Assembly (NCBI GenBank): GCA_024742395.1
Contig: JANSYO010000024.1
Location: forward strand, 1 to 57,163
Direction of reading: 5' to 3'
DNA from: Cytophagales bacterium
GTDB lineage: Bacteria > Bacteroidota > Bacteroidia > Cytophagales > Spirosomataceae
DNA: 57,163 bases
Shown here: positions 1-7,668 of the stretch, in pieces
How positions within the stretch are numbered: the first letter of the stretch is position 1
How the letters are laid out: each line of letters starts with the position of its first letter
Notes under the pieces: model-generated
Told to the model about the DNA's origin: nothing
Database searches by the model: none
The model's input: only the letters and a program-made list of their open reading frames with translations
Position numbers and translations under genes: made by a program

Positions 1-48
1 GAGGGTTACATTTTTGGGGAGGGTTACACTTTTTTAAAAGATTACACT
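1..48. repeat. Three 18-bp-spaced GTTACA/GATTACA repeats at the window edge
   Basis: GAGGGTTACAT begins at 1, GAGGGTTACAC at 19, and a weaker AAGATTACACT at 38; the shared TTACA core recurs every 18 bp (6-10, 24-28, 42-46). Iterated subterminal repeats of this kind are known from transposon ends such as IS21-family elements. Here no transposase is visible because the window starts inside the array, so the insertion-sequence reading is inference. The stretch from 49 to 242 shows no gene; it contains a 10-bp palindrome CTGTTAACAG just before the first coding region. Confidence 0.4.
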
Positions 49-242
49 TTCACTTTAATCAGCTATTTTAGTAAAACCCACGTCATGAGATGTACGCAAA
101 ATGGCTATAAAACTTAGGACAGTCAGTGGTTTCCGGAAGTTGCGGGCTTCAACAGCAGCTTTTGTCTGGGATGGCAAGTATGCCCTTCCTAATTGCCGTA
201 CAGAATAAATACAAACTGTTAACAGCGAATTAAAAAAGCAAA

Positions 243-1460
243 ATGAAGAAAAACTTAATCACAATACTTTTACTATCAACTTTCTTTGGTTGCAATCAGA
301 ATGCAAATCAGAACGAAATTGACAAGGCTTCAAATAATGCTGAAGAAGTTAATTCTGAAAAAGAAATGTTTGCTAAAATGGAGGCAGACGCACTCAAAGA
401 ACCCTATACTGGCATTTTTGCAAATGGTATGGATTCTACTGATTTATTTCAAATTCGTTCAACAGGCGTCTCTACGTTACCAATTCAAAGAGCGGCTGAA
501 AACTTTTTAAGTCGATTGTCAGCATCGCAAATAGAACGAACAACATTTGATATTGATGATGAAGAATGGAGAAAATGGTGTAATGTGGATAATGGAATAT
601 ATGATAGACAAGGAGTTAGCTTAAAAGAGTTGACCGAAAATCAGAAGAATGATGCATTTAAACTAATTCAAGAGTCATTAAGTGCCAAAGGTCTTCAATT
701 AAGCAAAGACATAATGAAAACGGATCAAACGCTTAAAGAGCTTAATAATGGCTCGCTAGCTTTTGATGAAGAATTGTATTTCCTGACTATTATGGGGAAA
801 CCTTCAGATACTGAACCTTGGGGCTGGCAATTAGATGGTCATCATCTTGTTATTAACTATTTCATATTAGGAGATCAAGTTGTCATGTCGCCAGTATTTA
901 TGGGTGGTGAACCAATAATTACAACTTCTGGAAAATATGAAGGGAATACACTTTTTCAAGATGAGCAAAATTTTGGTCTTCATCTAATGCAGTCTCTAAA
1001 ACCTGAGCATCAAAAAATAGCAACAATATCGAACTTAAAAACTGAAAATAATAATGTAGCTGAGGCCAATAAAGACAATATCACTCTAAATTATCAAGGG
1101 CTTCAAGTTTCAAAGCTTTCAGATGAACAAAAGCGAAAACTATTAGATTTGATTTATTTGTACGTTAGCAACATTCGGGAAGGACACGCTAAAGTTAAAA
1201 TGGATGAAGTCCTTGAACATCTAGATAACACCTGGTTTTCTTGGGTTGGGCAAATTAATGAGGATGCTGTATTTTACTATCGAATTCATAGTCCAGTCAT
1301 ATTAATTGAGTTTGATCATCAAAGAGTAGTAGGCGTGCCAAATGCAGATGACGGAAAACCATCGAAAAATCATATTCACACGGTTGTAAGAACACCTAAC
1401 GGAAATGATTATGGCAAAGACCTATTGAGACAACACAAAGAAAAACATCACTTAAATTAA
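243..1460 (+). CDS. DUF3500 family lipoprotein
   Basis: The 405-residue protein begins with a lipoprotein signal (MKKN, hydrophobic run, Cys at residue 17 in FFGCNQN), so it should be anchored in the cell envelope facing the periplasm. The rest matches the DUF3500 pattern: an early arginine-rich helix region (LSRLSASQIERTTFDI), the WGWQLDGHHLVINY block near residues 197-210, a VMSPVFMGGEP turn, and a C-terminal DxxKPSKNHIHTVVRTPNGNDYG block near 370-392. The His- and Asp-rich blocks suggest a metal-dependent hydrolase-like fold, but no reaction is established for the family. It stands alone; the next gene is 250 bp away and that gap shows nothing recognisable. Confidence 0.8.
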   Translation: MKKNLITILLLSTFFGCNQNANQNEIDKASNNAEEVNSEKEMFAKMEADALKEPYTGIFANGMDSTDLFQIRSTGVSTLPIQRAAENFLSRLSASQIERTTFDIDDEEWRKWCNVDNGIYDRQGVSLKELTENQKNDAFKLIQESLSAKGLQLSKDIMKTDQTLKELNNGSLAFDEELYFLTIMGKPSDTEPWGWQLDGHHLVINYFILGDQVVMSPVFMGGEPIITTSGKYEGNTLFQDEQNFGLHLMQSLKPEHQKIATISNLKTENNNVAEANKDNITLNYQGLQVSKLSDEQKRKLLDLIYLYVSNIREGHAKVKMDEVLEHLDNTWFSWVGQINEDAVFYYRIHSPVILIEFDHQRVVGVPNADDGKPSKNHIHTVVRTPNGNDYGKDLLRQHKEKHHLN

Positions 1461-1709
1461 AGCCAACAGCTAATAATGGCAATAAGTAATTGCTTGATCT
1501 CGCCTACTTTAGAGCCCCAAAAGCTTTCGGGACGCAGATTTTCAATTTGGTGTGTATTTACATAGTGCGTTCCAAACCACCAACCGGGGCATAGCCGAGA
1601 CAGTTGTAAATTGTTGACTTGAGAAGAAGCTCCAGAATTGATTCAAAAGAAGAAATTACTTCTTAGGAAACAGATTAAATTTCGCCTGCTAACCGAAAAT
1701 AGAAAATAA

Positions 1710-2285
1710 ATGAATCCTTACATCAAGAGAATCAAAGATCTATCTAATCATTTAGACCCACATGTACTTGATGAACTGGAAGGCGGCTTTGTTGATAAGC
1801 ACTTTTCTAAAGGTTCTTTTTTGCTCAGATCGGGGCAAATATGTAAATCACATTTACTGGTCAAGAGTGGGATTGCCAGAAAGTTTTATAAACACAAAGA
1901 CAAAGAAATTACCACTGAAATATATTTTCATGATGATGTAGCCATCTCCATGGATAGCTATATCATGCAAAAACCGGCCGATGTCTACATAGAAGCTCTG
2001 ACAGACCTGGAAGTAACCATCATTGACTCCGGACGTTTTGGCAAGGTTAAAAATAAATATGCCGAAGTAATGATTTTAGACAAAATGTTCATTGAGTACT
2101 ATGCCGTCTGGTTTGAGCAAAGACTAAAAGAGTTTCAAACCATGGATGCCTCTGAAAGGTATCTACATTTGTTTGAAAAGGAACCCATGATTGTGCAGTT
2201 ATTACCCGTAACAATTATTGCTTCTTATCTCAATGTATCGCTTGAAACACTATCCAGAATCAGATCAAAATTGGCATCCGGGTAA
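1710..2285 (+). CDS. Crp/Fnr family transcriptional regulator (cassette 1)
   Basis: A 191-residue one-component regulator: an N-terminal cyclic-nucleotide-binding-like beta-roll (about 25-115, with FSKGSFLLRSGQICKSHLL), a dimerisation helix (about 118-145), and a short C-terminal winged helix. The recognition helix is VSLETLSRIRSK, with Glu179, Ser182 and Arg183 placed as Glu209, Ser212 and Arg213 are in E. coli FNR. There is no N-terminal Fe-S cysteine cluster, so the input signal is unknown. Two bases after the stop codon lies the dyad ATTTGAC-CTAA-GTCAAAT, which carries the FNR-type TTGA core, and a promoter for the next gene. Direct control of the MDR gene is therefore inferred. Confidence 0.88.
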   Translation: MNPYIKRIKDLSNHLDPHVLDELEGGFVDKHFSKGSFLLRSGQICKSHLLVKSGIARKFYKHKDKEITTEIYFHDDVAISMDSYIMQKPADVYIEALTDLEVTIIDSGRFGKVKNKYAEVMILDKMFIEYYAVWFEQRLKEFQTMDASERYLHLFEKEPMIVQLLPVTIIASYLNVSLETLSRIRSKLASG

Positions 2286-2286
2286 T

Positions 2287-2304
2287 ATTTGACCTAAGTC
2301 AAAT
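2287..2304. promoter_or_regulatory. FNR-like dyad operator 1
   Basis: ATTTGAC, four bases CTAA, then GTCAAAT: a perfect 7-bp inverted repeat starting 2 bp after the regulator stop. The centre is 2295.5. The TTGA-N6-TCAA core equals the E. coli FNR half-site pattern. The TAnnTTTG-type element of the next gene starts 29.5 bp downstream of the centre, which puts the dyad near -43, a class II activator position. Confidence 0.72.
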
Positions 2305-2324
2305 TTCTGTGTTTAAAGCTGACT

Positions 2325-2332
2325 TACTTTTG
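2325..2332 (+). promoter_or_regulatory. -7 promoter element (TACTTTTG) of the MDR gene
   Basis: TACTTTTG is an exact match to the Bacteroidota -7 consensus TAnnTTTG and ends 24 bp before the start codon. No good -33 TTTG is seen; that place is taken by the dyad at 2287-2304, as expected for an activator-dependent promoter. Confidence 0.6.
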
Positions 2333-2356
2333 CTTAAACCAAAATAAGTCACTGAG

Positions 2357-3337
2357 ATGAAAGCAGTTGTATTCAAAAAATACGGAGGTCCCGAAGTATT
2401 GCAATTAACAGAATTAGAAGCCCCCACTCCTAAAGATACGGAGGTACTGGTAAGTATTCATGCCACCACGGTTACAGCAGAAGACCCCAAGATGAGAGGC
2501 TTTAATCATCCACCTTTACTAAAACTTCCTGTAGGATTGATGTTCGGGTTTAAAAAACCTAAGAAGCAGATTTTGGGAATCGAATTCGCCGGTGTAGTGG
2601 AAGCTATCGGTGCCAGAGTTAAAAGCTTTACACCCGGCGACCAGGTTTTTGGGTACACCGGTCTGGATTTTGGGGCTTATGCAGAATATAAAAGTATGCC
2701 TGAAGATGGCTTGATGCATTTTAAACCTAAAAACCTGTCTTTTGAGGAATCTGCAAGCATGGTTAACGGGCCACTTTCTGCACTGGTTTATTTAACGAAA
2801 AAAGCCAAAATCAAAGAAGGCGACCATGTGCTGATCTATGGAGCCTCAGGATCTGTAGGTACGGCTGCTGTTCAACTCGCTAAATATTTTGGAGCCAATG
2901 TTACAGGAGTTTGTAGCTCAAAAAATTTGAAGCTTGTAAAATCAATTGGGGCAGATGATGTGATTGACTACACACTGCGAGACTTTATGAAGGAAGACAA
3001 AAAATATGACATAATCTTTGACACCATTGGTAAAACATCCATGAAGGAATGTTTGAGCATTTTAAAACCGAAAGGAAAATACCTATTAACTGAATTTGGG
3101 TTTTTACATATCTGTGCTGCTATTTGTACCTCCTTCTTTACAAGCCGGAAAGTGATTGTGGCCTCCTCCAATTTCTATTGGAAAAAACAGGATTTGATCT
3201 TTCTAAAAGAGCTTGCGGAAAAAGGCCATTTCAAACCTGTAATAGATAAGATTTTTCTGCTTGAAGATATTGTGGAAGCCCATAAGTATGTTGAGCTCGG
3301 TCGTAAGGTCGGAAATGTGGCAATTTCAGTCAGATAG
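2357..3337 (+). CDS. Zinc-free MDR family NAD(P)-dependent oxidoreductase
   Basis: A 326-residue medium-chain dehydrogenase/reductase of the quinone-oxidoreductase type. The N-terminal GroES-like part opens MKAVVFKKYGGPEVLQL and contains DQVFGYTGLDFGAYAEY; the Rossmann part has LIYGASGSVGTAAVQLAKYFGA (about 160-180), the usual NADPH site of this group, and GADDVIDY. The catalytic-zinc ligands of true alcohol dehydrogenases are absent, so reduction of quinones or enones is more likely than alcohol oxidation. It follows the Crp/Fnr gene by 71 bp with a dyad and promoter between, so it is the likely output of that regulator. The substrate is unknown. Confidence 0.88.
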   Translation: MKAVVFKKYGGPEVLQLTELEAPTPKDTEVLVSIHATTVTAEDPKMRGFNHPPLLKLPVGLMFGFKKPKKQILGIEFAGVVEAIGARVKSFTPGDQVFGYTGLDFGAYAEYKSMPEDGLMHFKPKNLSFEESASMVNGPLSALVYLTKKAKIKEGDHVLIYGASGSVGTAAVQLAKYFGANVTGVCSSKNLKLVKSIGADDVIDYTLRDFMKEDKKYDIIFDTIGKTSMKECLSILKPKGKYLLTEFGFLHICAAICTSFFTSRKVIVASSNFYWKKQDLIFLKELAEKGHFKPVIDKIFLLEDIVEAHKYVELGRKVGNVAISVR

Positions 3338-3393
3338 TGTATTTTAGTCCTCAAAAGCACATCAAAGTTGACGAGCCATTAAAATTGATTTGA

Positions 3394-3693
3394 ATGGATT
3401 ATACAGTTTTACTTGTCATTTTTTTTTTGATTGGAGGTTGGCTTATCGATAAATGGATATTCAATCTGAAAAGAAAACGTAGACGAGATTATTACAGGAA
3501 CGTTTATCTAAAATCAGACGAGTGGAGAAGAAAAAGATATGTAGTGCTTCAAAGAGATAATTGGACATGCGTTTACTGTGGCAATCGGGCCACTCAAGTA
3601 CATCACAAAAGGTATGCGAAAAAAAATATTGGAAAAGAGCCCATAAAATGGCTTGTTTCAGTCTGTAAGCCCTGTCACGATAAAAAACATTAG
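3394..3693 (+). CDS. Small HNH nuclease-like protein with an N-terminal membrane segment
   Basis: The 99-residue protein starts with a hydrophobic helix (residues 4-23, VLLVIFFLIGGWLIDKWIF) followed by a strongly basic stretch, KRKRRRDYYR. The C-terminal half is an HNH fold with two zinc-knuckle pairs, Cys59/Cys62 (CVYC) and Cys91/Cys94 (CKPC), the catalytic His pair at 70-71 (VHHKRY), and His95 and His99. The central Asn of the classic motif is not obvious: WLVSVCKPCH replaces the usual NL-x-LC-x-xCH. It may be a membrane-tethered, cytoplasm-facing nuclease or a structural zinc module. No partner gene (terminase, methylase, immunity protein) is adjacent. Confidence 0.8.
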   Translation: MDYTVLLVIFFLIGGWLIDKWIFNLKRKRRRDYYRNVYLKSDEWRRKRYVVLQRDNWTCVYCGNRATQVHHKRYAKKNIGKEPIKWLVSVCKPCHDKKH

Positions 3694-3716
3694 ATTACTA
3701 AGCACCTCAAATAAAA

Positions 3717-3730
3717 TGGATACGTATCCA
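3717..3730. promoter_or_regulatory. 14-bp perfect palindrome
   Basis: TGGATACGTATCCA is self-complementary over all 14 bases. It sits 23 bp after the HNH gene and 127 bp before the broken acetyltransferase gene, so it could be a repressor site, but no regulator is adjacent. Confidence 0.35.
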
Positions 3731-3857
3731 AGCCGATACCTACTCGATAATTTTGAACACCATCCGGAATGAATGTCTTCCTTTTGAAACTGACGTTTAC
3801 CCAAAACCGTTGTTATCCATTACTGTAGCTACATTTTGAATCTTAATTGTATCCGTT

Positions 3858-4557
3858 TTGACGACCGACTTAGAGCAACAACTTAAAAATCCCGTTTGGC
3901 ATTCTTTAAAAGAGACACATAAAGACTTTGCTGTAGAATTTGACGGAGTACTTTTCTATCCTCCTGAAATATGTACTTTCGGCTCCTTTTATGAGGAAAG
4001 CAAAACAAGCGAAGCTTCTGCAGATTACATAACAAGCTCCAATGAGTTCTTCTTTGTTTCAGAGAATCAAACACCCATCGTTGACGAAAGCAAAGTGTAC
4101 TTAGAAAAGAAAATTGATGGTTGTCAGGTGGTTCTGGATAAGCTTCCTGATGTTCAGATAACAGAGGAAATTGTGCTTTTAGATGAGAGCTATATGGAGC
4201 AGATTTACGCTCTCGTTTGCTTGGTAATGCCCGGTTATTATAAAAAAAAGAACCTACGAAATGGGTAATTACTACGGGATATTAAAAGATGGAAAACTAG
4301 TCTCTATAGCCGGTCAGCGAATGCAAACTTCACTTTTTATTGAGCTTAGTGCGGTGGTTACCCATCCAGATTACACCAAAAAGGGACTGGCGAAACAATT
4401 AATAGCCTACAATTCCCGTGAGATTCTCAAAGAAAATAAAATCCCCATTTTGCATACAAACAAAGGAAACTTAGCAATTTCATTGTATGAAAGACTAGGT
4501 TTTAAGCTTACCAGAGATATGAACTGGTGGCTGTTTAAAAGGCAAAAACATGAATAA
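3858..4557 (+). pseudogene. GNAT family N-acetyltransferase broken by a frameshift at an A8 run
   Basis: Two overlapping reading frames together make one acetyltransferase. The first (3858-4268, TTG start; the only common start codon after the in-frame stop at 3837) carries the N-terminal domain and ends YKKKNLRNG. The second (4261-4557) carries the acetyl-CoA core: VVTHPDYTKKGLAKQLI, the Q/RxxGxG/A-like loop, and a C-terminal ISLYERLGFKL. At 4242-4249 there are eight A residues; with seven, the frame reads YKKRTYEMGNYYGILKDG with no break, as in intact family members (FEM/FR47-like, about 230 residues). This is either a real inactivating insertion, a sequencing error, or a slippage site. The 3' end overlaps the next gene by 8 bp. 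Confidence 0.85.
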
Positions 4558-5101
4558 CCAAGGAGCAACAGTAGTCATTAGCCATCATATTGCAGACAAT
4601 AAGCTGAACCAATACGAAGAATGGTTAAATGAAATAGGTCCCCTGTGCCGGAGTGCCATTGGGTTTGTGGATTGGCAAATAATTCGACCAATTCCTGATT
4701 TGACCTTTATTTATACTGTCATCATCAGGTTTGATACGCTCACCAATTTAAAAAATTGGATGGAGTCTACCACCAGAAAAATGCTGATAGAAAAGATTAA
4801 ACCCATCTTAAAAACAGAAGACACTTATCATATAAACAGCGGACTGGATTTTTTATTCGCTCCTAAGCCAGCGGGCAGCAAACCACCAGCTAAATGGAAA
4901 CAATTTCTTATTACCTGGTCTGCAATTTATCCGCTTTCTATGCTTATACTCATACTTATTGTTCCGGTATTAAGTCAAGTAAAAGTCGATGGGAGTCCTT
5001 TGATTACTTCATTACTAATCAGCGGTGTCATTGTATTTTTAATGGTGTATCTCGTTATGCCTAATTACACAAAACTTATTAGAAAATGGCTTTACAAGTA
5101 G
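4550..5101 (+). CDS. Membrane-anchored antibiotic biosynthesis monooxygenase (ABM)-like protein
   Basis: In this 183-residue protein, residues about 5-95 match the ABM ferredoxin-like fold (ATVVISHHIADNKLNQYEEWLNEI, then FVDWQIIRP and FIYTVIIRFDTLTNLKNWMES). The C-terminal half has two membrane spans (about 122-143 and 150-172) split by a short loop, and a basic tail. Two-part ABM/transmembrane proteins of this kind (COG3224-like) are widespread and uncharacterised; a role in quinone or small-molecule oxidation or haem handling is only a family-level guess. It overlaps the acetyltransferase frame by 8 bp, so the two were probably translated from one mRNA. Confidence 0.78.
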   Translation: MNNQGATVVISHHIADNKLNQYEEWLNEIGPLCRSAIGFVDWQIIRPIPDLTFIYTVIIRFDTLTNLKNWMESTTRKMLIEKIKPILKTEDTYHINSGLDFLFAPKPAGSKPPAKWKQFLITWSAIYPLSMLILILIVPVLSQVKVDGSPLITSLLISGVIVFLMVYLVMPNYTKLIRKWLYK

Positions 5102-5126
5102 CCTTGAAGTCATCAATATTGGCCTT

Positions 5127-5161
5127 AAAAAACCAAACCGTAAGCTAAAAGCCTACGGTTT
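5127..5161 (-). terminator. Rho-independent terminator between convergent genes
   Basis: AAACCGTA (5135-5142) pairs with TACGGTTT (5154-5161), with two more GC pairs inside after one mismatch. On the minus strand the stem is followed by GG and then six T (5132-5127). It fits best as the end of the SDR transcript and may serve both directions. Confidence 0.6.
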
Positions 5162-5219
5162 GCCTGCTCTCTCTCCCTCCTTTCCAGTTCAGGTGAAAAG
5201 AACGGTGGTTCAAAGATTC

Positions 5220-6059
5220 TTATTCGAAATCACAAGGTTTGCCTAAATCTTCAAACTTAGCTAACTCCTCAATTAATCCATTATTCACTTTTCCGAAGAC
5301 ATCATATGCAATTTTACCCAATGGTAAATGTACCGGAGCATCTTCCAGCTGAGTCAGTTTATATATAGCAGCTGCCGCTTTAGCAGGATCACCCGGTTGA
5401 TTTCCGCTCAGGTTTTGCAAACCTCTTATACGCTCGCCTACAGTGCTTTCATAATCGTCGATTTTGGTGTTATCATAAGCAGCAGAACTTCCTGCCCATT
5501 CGGTTCTGAATGGCCCCGGCTCCACATTGGTTACTTTGATATTAAGTGGCTTCAGCTCAGCAGCCAAGGCCTCCCCTATGCCCTCCAGGGCAAATTTAGA
5601 CCCGTTGTAAATTCCTAAACCCTGAGACCCGATACGTCCGGCAATAGAAGTAATGTTTATGATATGCCCCGTACGTGCCTTACGCATGTTTGGCAAAACA
5701 GATCTGAGTGTAGTCAACACACCAAAAACGTTGACTTCAAATTGTCTCCTGACTTCTTCATCAGAAATTTCTTCAACACTTCCCATTACGCCATATCCGG
5801 CATTGTTTACCAGTACGTCAATCTTCCCAAATTGATCAATGATACTTTTAACACCTTCAATAATCATCTGAGAAGAAGCCACATCAATCAGTACACCAAA
5901 AGAACTTCCGGGATTTTGTTTGTTAAACTCCTCTACCTGAGCCTGTTTTCTAAAAGTGCCCACCACAATTTGCCCTTGTGATAAAACCTCCTTAGCCAAC
6001 TGTTTACCTAATCCAGAGGAAACACCGGTGATAAACCATACTTTTTTTTCTGTACTCAT
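5220..6059 (-). CDS. SDR family oxidoreductase
   Basis: A classical short-chain dehydrogenase/reductase of 279 residues from the ATG at 6059. An upstream in-frame extension to 6155 lacks any family similarity and is left out. Cofactor motif TGVSSGLGKQLA near residues 11-22, NNAGYGVMG near 85, Ser in INITSIAGRIG near 140, and the catalytic YNGSK (Tyr and Lys four apart) near 153. PGPFRTEWAG and a C-terminal domain with LPLGKIAYDVFGK follow. Length and motifs match the NADP-dependent SDR subgroup around YdfG and oxidoreductase DltE-like proteins; the substrate is not predictable. It is divergent from the GNAT gene at 6426 and monocistronic. Confidence 0.88.
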   Translation of the reverse strand: MSTEKKVWFITGVSSGLGKQLAKEVLSQGQIVVGTFRKQAQVEEFNKQNPGSSFGVLIDVASSQMIIEGVKSIIDQFGKIDVLVNNAGYGVMGSVEEISDEEVRRQFEVNVFGVLTTLRSVLPNMRKARTGHIINITSIAGRIGSQGLGIYNGSKFALEGIGEALAAELKPLNIKVTNVEPGPFRTEWAGSSAAYDNTKIDDYESTVGERIRGLQNLSGNQPGDPAKAAAAIYKLTQLEDAPVHLPLGKIAYDVFGKVNNGLIEELAKFEDLGKPCDFE

Positions 6060-6425
6060 TTTTCTCTCGTTAAATTTTTGCAGTAAAAACTGAAATATTA
6101 TCCTCCAAATTACAAAAGGATTTATACTTAATGGGGACCTTAGCCTTATAAGCAATAGCTAAATCCACCAAAAATGATACGATTAATTTATATAGTTCTT
6201 TTCTCACGTGGAAAGCCTTTAAGGACCCGACTTTCTTACTTTTCACGGATAAAACTTCCCATATCCAACAGCCTTTCCCTTTTCAGTATGACCATTAAAT
6301 AAATGGGCATTGCAGATTTAGAATAAAGTTTTGAACTTGTTTATACAATGTAGTTTGATAAATAATTAGTGACGTTTTTGTAAGTAGTATTTTTAAGAGA
6401 TGTTTATACCAACAGCTCATAATAA
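6060..6425. other. Divergent intergenic region, no gene seen
   Basis: These 366 bp separate the minus-strand SDR from the plus-strand GNAT gene and should hold both promoters. No perfect TAnnTTTG element was found near either start; the nearest on the minus strand is TCCTTTTG (one mismatch). No coding potential, RNA or long repeat was recognised. Confidence 0.5.
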
Positions 6426-6869
6426 ATGAAACTGAAAATTGATAATGTAGACAAAACTGAATATAAGGAAGTAGTAAATGTTTGGGAAGCTTCGGTTAGA
6501 GCAACCCACCACTTCCTTAAAGAAGAAGATATTGAATATTTTAAACCGTTAATCTTAAATATGTATTTAGATGCGGTAGAATTAAGGTGTATAAAAAATA
6601 ATGAAAATAACATAGTTGGTTTCATGGGTGTTGCAGAGGGTAATTTAGAAATGCTTTTTATTCACCCTGAATACAGAGGTAAGAAAATTGGCCAAACTTT
6701 ATTGAATTACTCTATTGAAAAGCTAAATGTTACGAAAGTCGACGTTAACGAGCAGAATGAACAAGCCCTTGGTTTTTACAAAAAAAATGGATTTGAAGTA
6801 ATCGGCCGTTCTGAATTGGACTCTTCTGGAAAACCTTATCCTATTTTACATATGAAGCTAAAAAAATAA
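6426..6869 (+). CDS. GNAT family N-acetyltransferase
   Basis: A 147-residue acetyltransferase of the YjaB-like group. The N-terminal VVNVWEASVRATHHFLKEEDI matches the typical first helices. The acetyl-CoA pyrophosphate loop is FIHPEYRGKKIGQTLLNYSI (residues about 78-97, with the R-G-x-x-I-G motif). The C-terminal VDVNEQNEQALGFYKKNGFEVIGRSELD carries the usual Asn and Tyr near the active site. Cytoplasmic; it moves an acetyl group from acetyl-CoA to an unknown amine. Unlike the acetyltransferase at 3.9 kb, it is intact. It stands alone, with nearly 300 bp of apparently non-coding DNA after it. Confidence 0.87.
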   Translation: MKLKIDNVDKTEYKEVVNVWEASVRATHHFLKEEDIEYFKPLILNMYLDAVELRCIKNNENNIVGFMGVAEGNLEMLFIHPEYRGKKIGQTLLNYSIEKLNVTKVDVNEQNEQALGFYKKNGFEVIGRSELDSSGKPYPILHMKLKK

Positions 6870-7161
6870 GGAAGCTAAACTCAGGCTTTGGGCCATGATA
6901 CCTAAATCTTAACAAAAGAGAAGTTATCCTTTTAAATCCCGCTAAAAAAACTTGCGATAAATGGCCAATCAAGTTAGGAGCCACCTGGAAGAATTGGACG
7001 CTTTTGAAAGAACGGCTGCCTCATCCTTTTAAAAAATTGCTAGCTTTATCTTAAAACCATATCAATTTATCAATTCACTCCAATAAGCAATTCCCACCTA
7101 AAACCCTTATTATCCAGGAAGAAAGCAAACTAAATAAGACCTCCTCAGTCAGGCAAAAATT

Positions 7162-7449
7162 ATGATTTACCACGAATTTGCAGACCAACTAATTACACTA
7201 AGAAATGCTGACTTGGCATTCCGCGAAAAACTTGCGAAAAGCGGCCAGTTGGGAGAGGGTAATCATGCAGAAATGGCGAAAATTCACAAGCACAATGCAG
7301 AGGCTTTAGACGAAATCATGGAGACCATCGGTTACCCAAGCATTGATAAAGTAGGTCAGGAAGCAAGTGCGGCAGCCTGGCTTATCATAGAGCATGTCAT
7401 TGGCCATCCTCAGTTTATGAAAAAATGTACAGTTTTACTGAAAAAGTAG
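7162..7449 (+). CDS. Short DUF6624-like protein, C-terminally clipped
   Basis: The 95 residues match the middle of DUF6624 proteins: LITLRNADLAFREKL, then GNHAEMAKIHKHNAEALDEIMETIGYPSIDKVGQEASAAAWLIIEHVIGHPQFMKKC. Full members continue with a region reading roughly Y-L-x-D-R and Y-G-T-Q, which is missing: the frame stops after FMKKCTVLLKK, and a terminator hairpin starts on the stop codon itself. It may be a natural short form or the remnant of a longer gene. No function is known for the family. It has no close neighbour on the same strand. Confidence 0.7.
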   Translation: MIYHEFADQLITLRNADLAFREKLAKSGQLGEGNHAEMAKIHKHNAEALDEIMETIGYPSIDKVGQEASAAAWLIIEHVIGHPQFMKKCTVLLKK

Positions 7450-7480
7450 CCAAGGCTTAATTGCCTCGGCTATTCTTTTA
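7447..7480 (+). terminator. Rho-independent terminator
   Basis: TAGCC-A-AGGC (7447-7456) pairs with GCCT-C-GGCTA (7463-7472) with a single A/C mismatch and a six-base loop, followed by TTCTTTT. The stem begins on the TAG stop of the DUF6624-like gene. Confidence 0.65.
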
Positions 7481-7668
7481 TGCAGCCAGTAGAGCTCATG
7501 AAATAGATATTCAAGAGCAGTCCTTTCACTCCTTTTGGTTTGATATTTACTTAAGCTAAATTGTCTCCCCAAATAATCTTTGCTTTAAAAATTTGAGTTT
7601 AAAAATGAATGGTAGAACTAATTTGTTCTCCATCTTTCACCCTATTATTAATTACCATAGCATTAAAA

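Noticed and set aside
5328-5981. Open frames on the plus strand across the SDR gene
   Set aside because: The SDR on the minus strand has all catalytic motifs; these are shadows.
6150-6166. CTTATAAG palindrome upstream of the minus-strand SDR, near an imperfect -7 element
   Set aside because: Only 8 bp, the promoter element has a mismatch, and the centre is 1 bp off the cassette geometry; no Crp/Fnr gene is adjacent.
6961-7032. 24-codon frame reading MANQVRSHLEEL and onward
   Set aside because: Too short, no family, no promoter or close ribosome site; probably chance within a non-coding gap.
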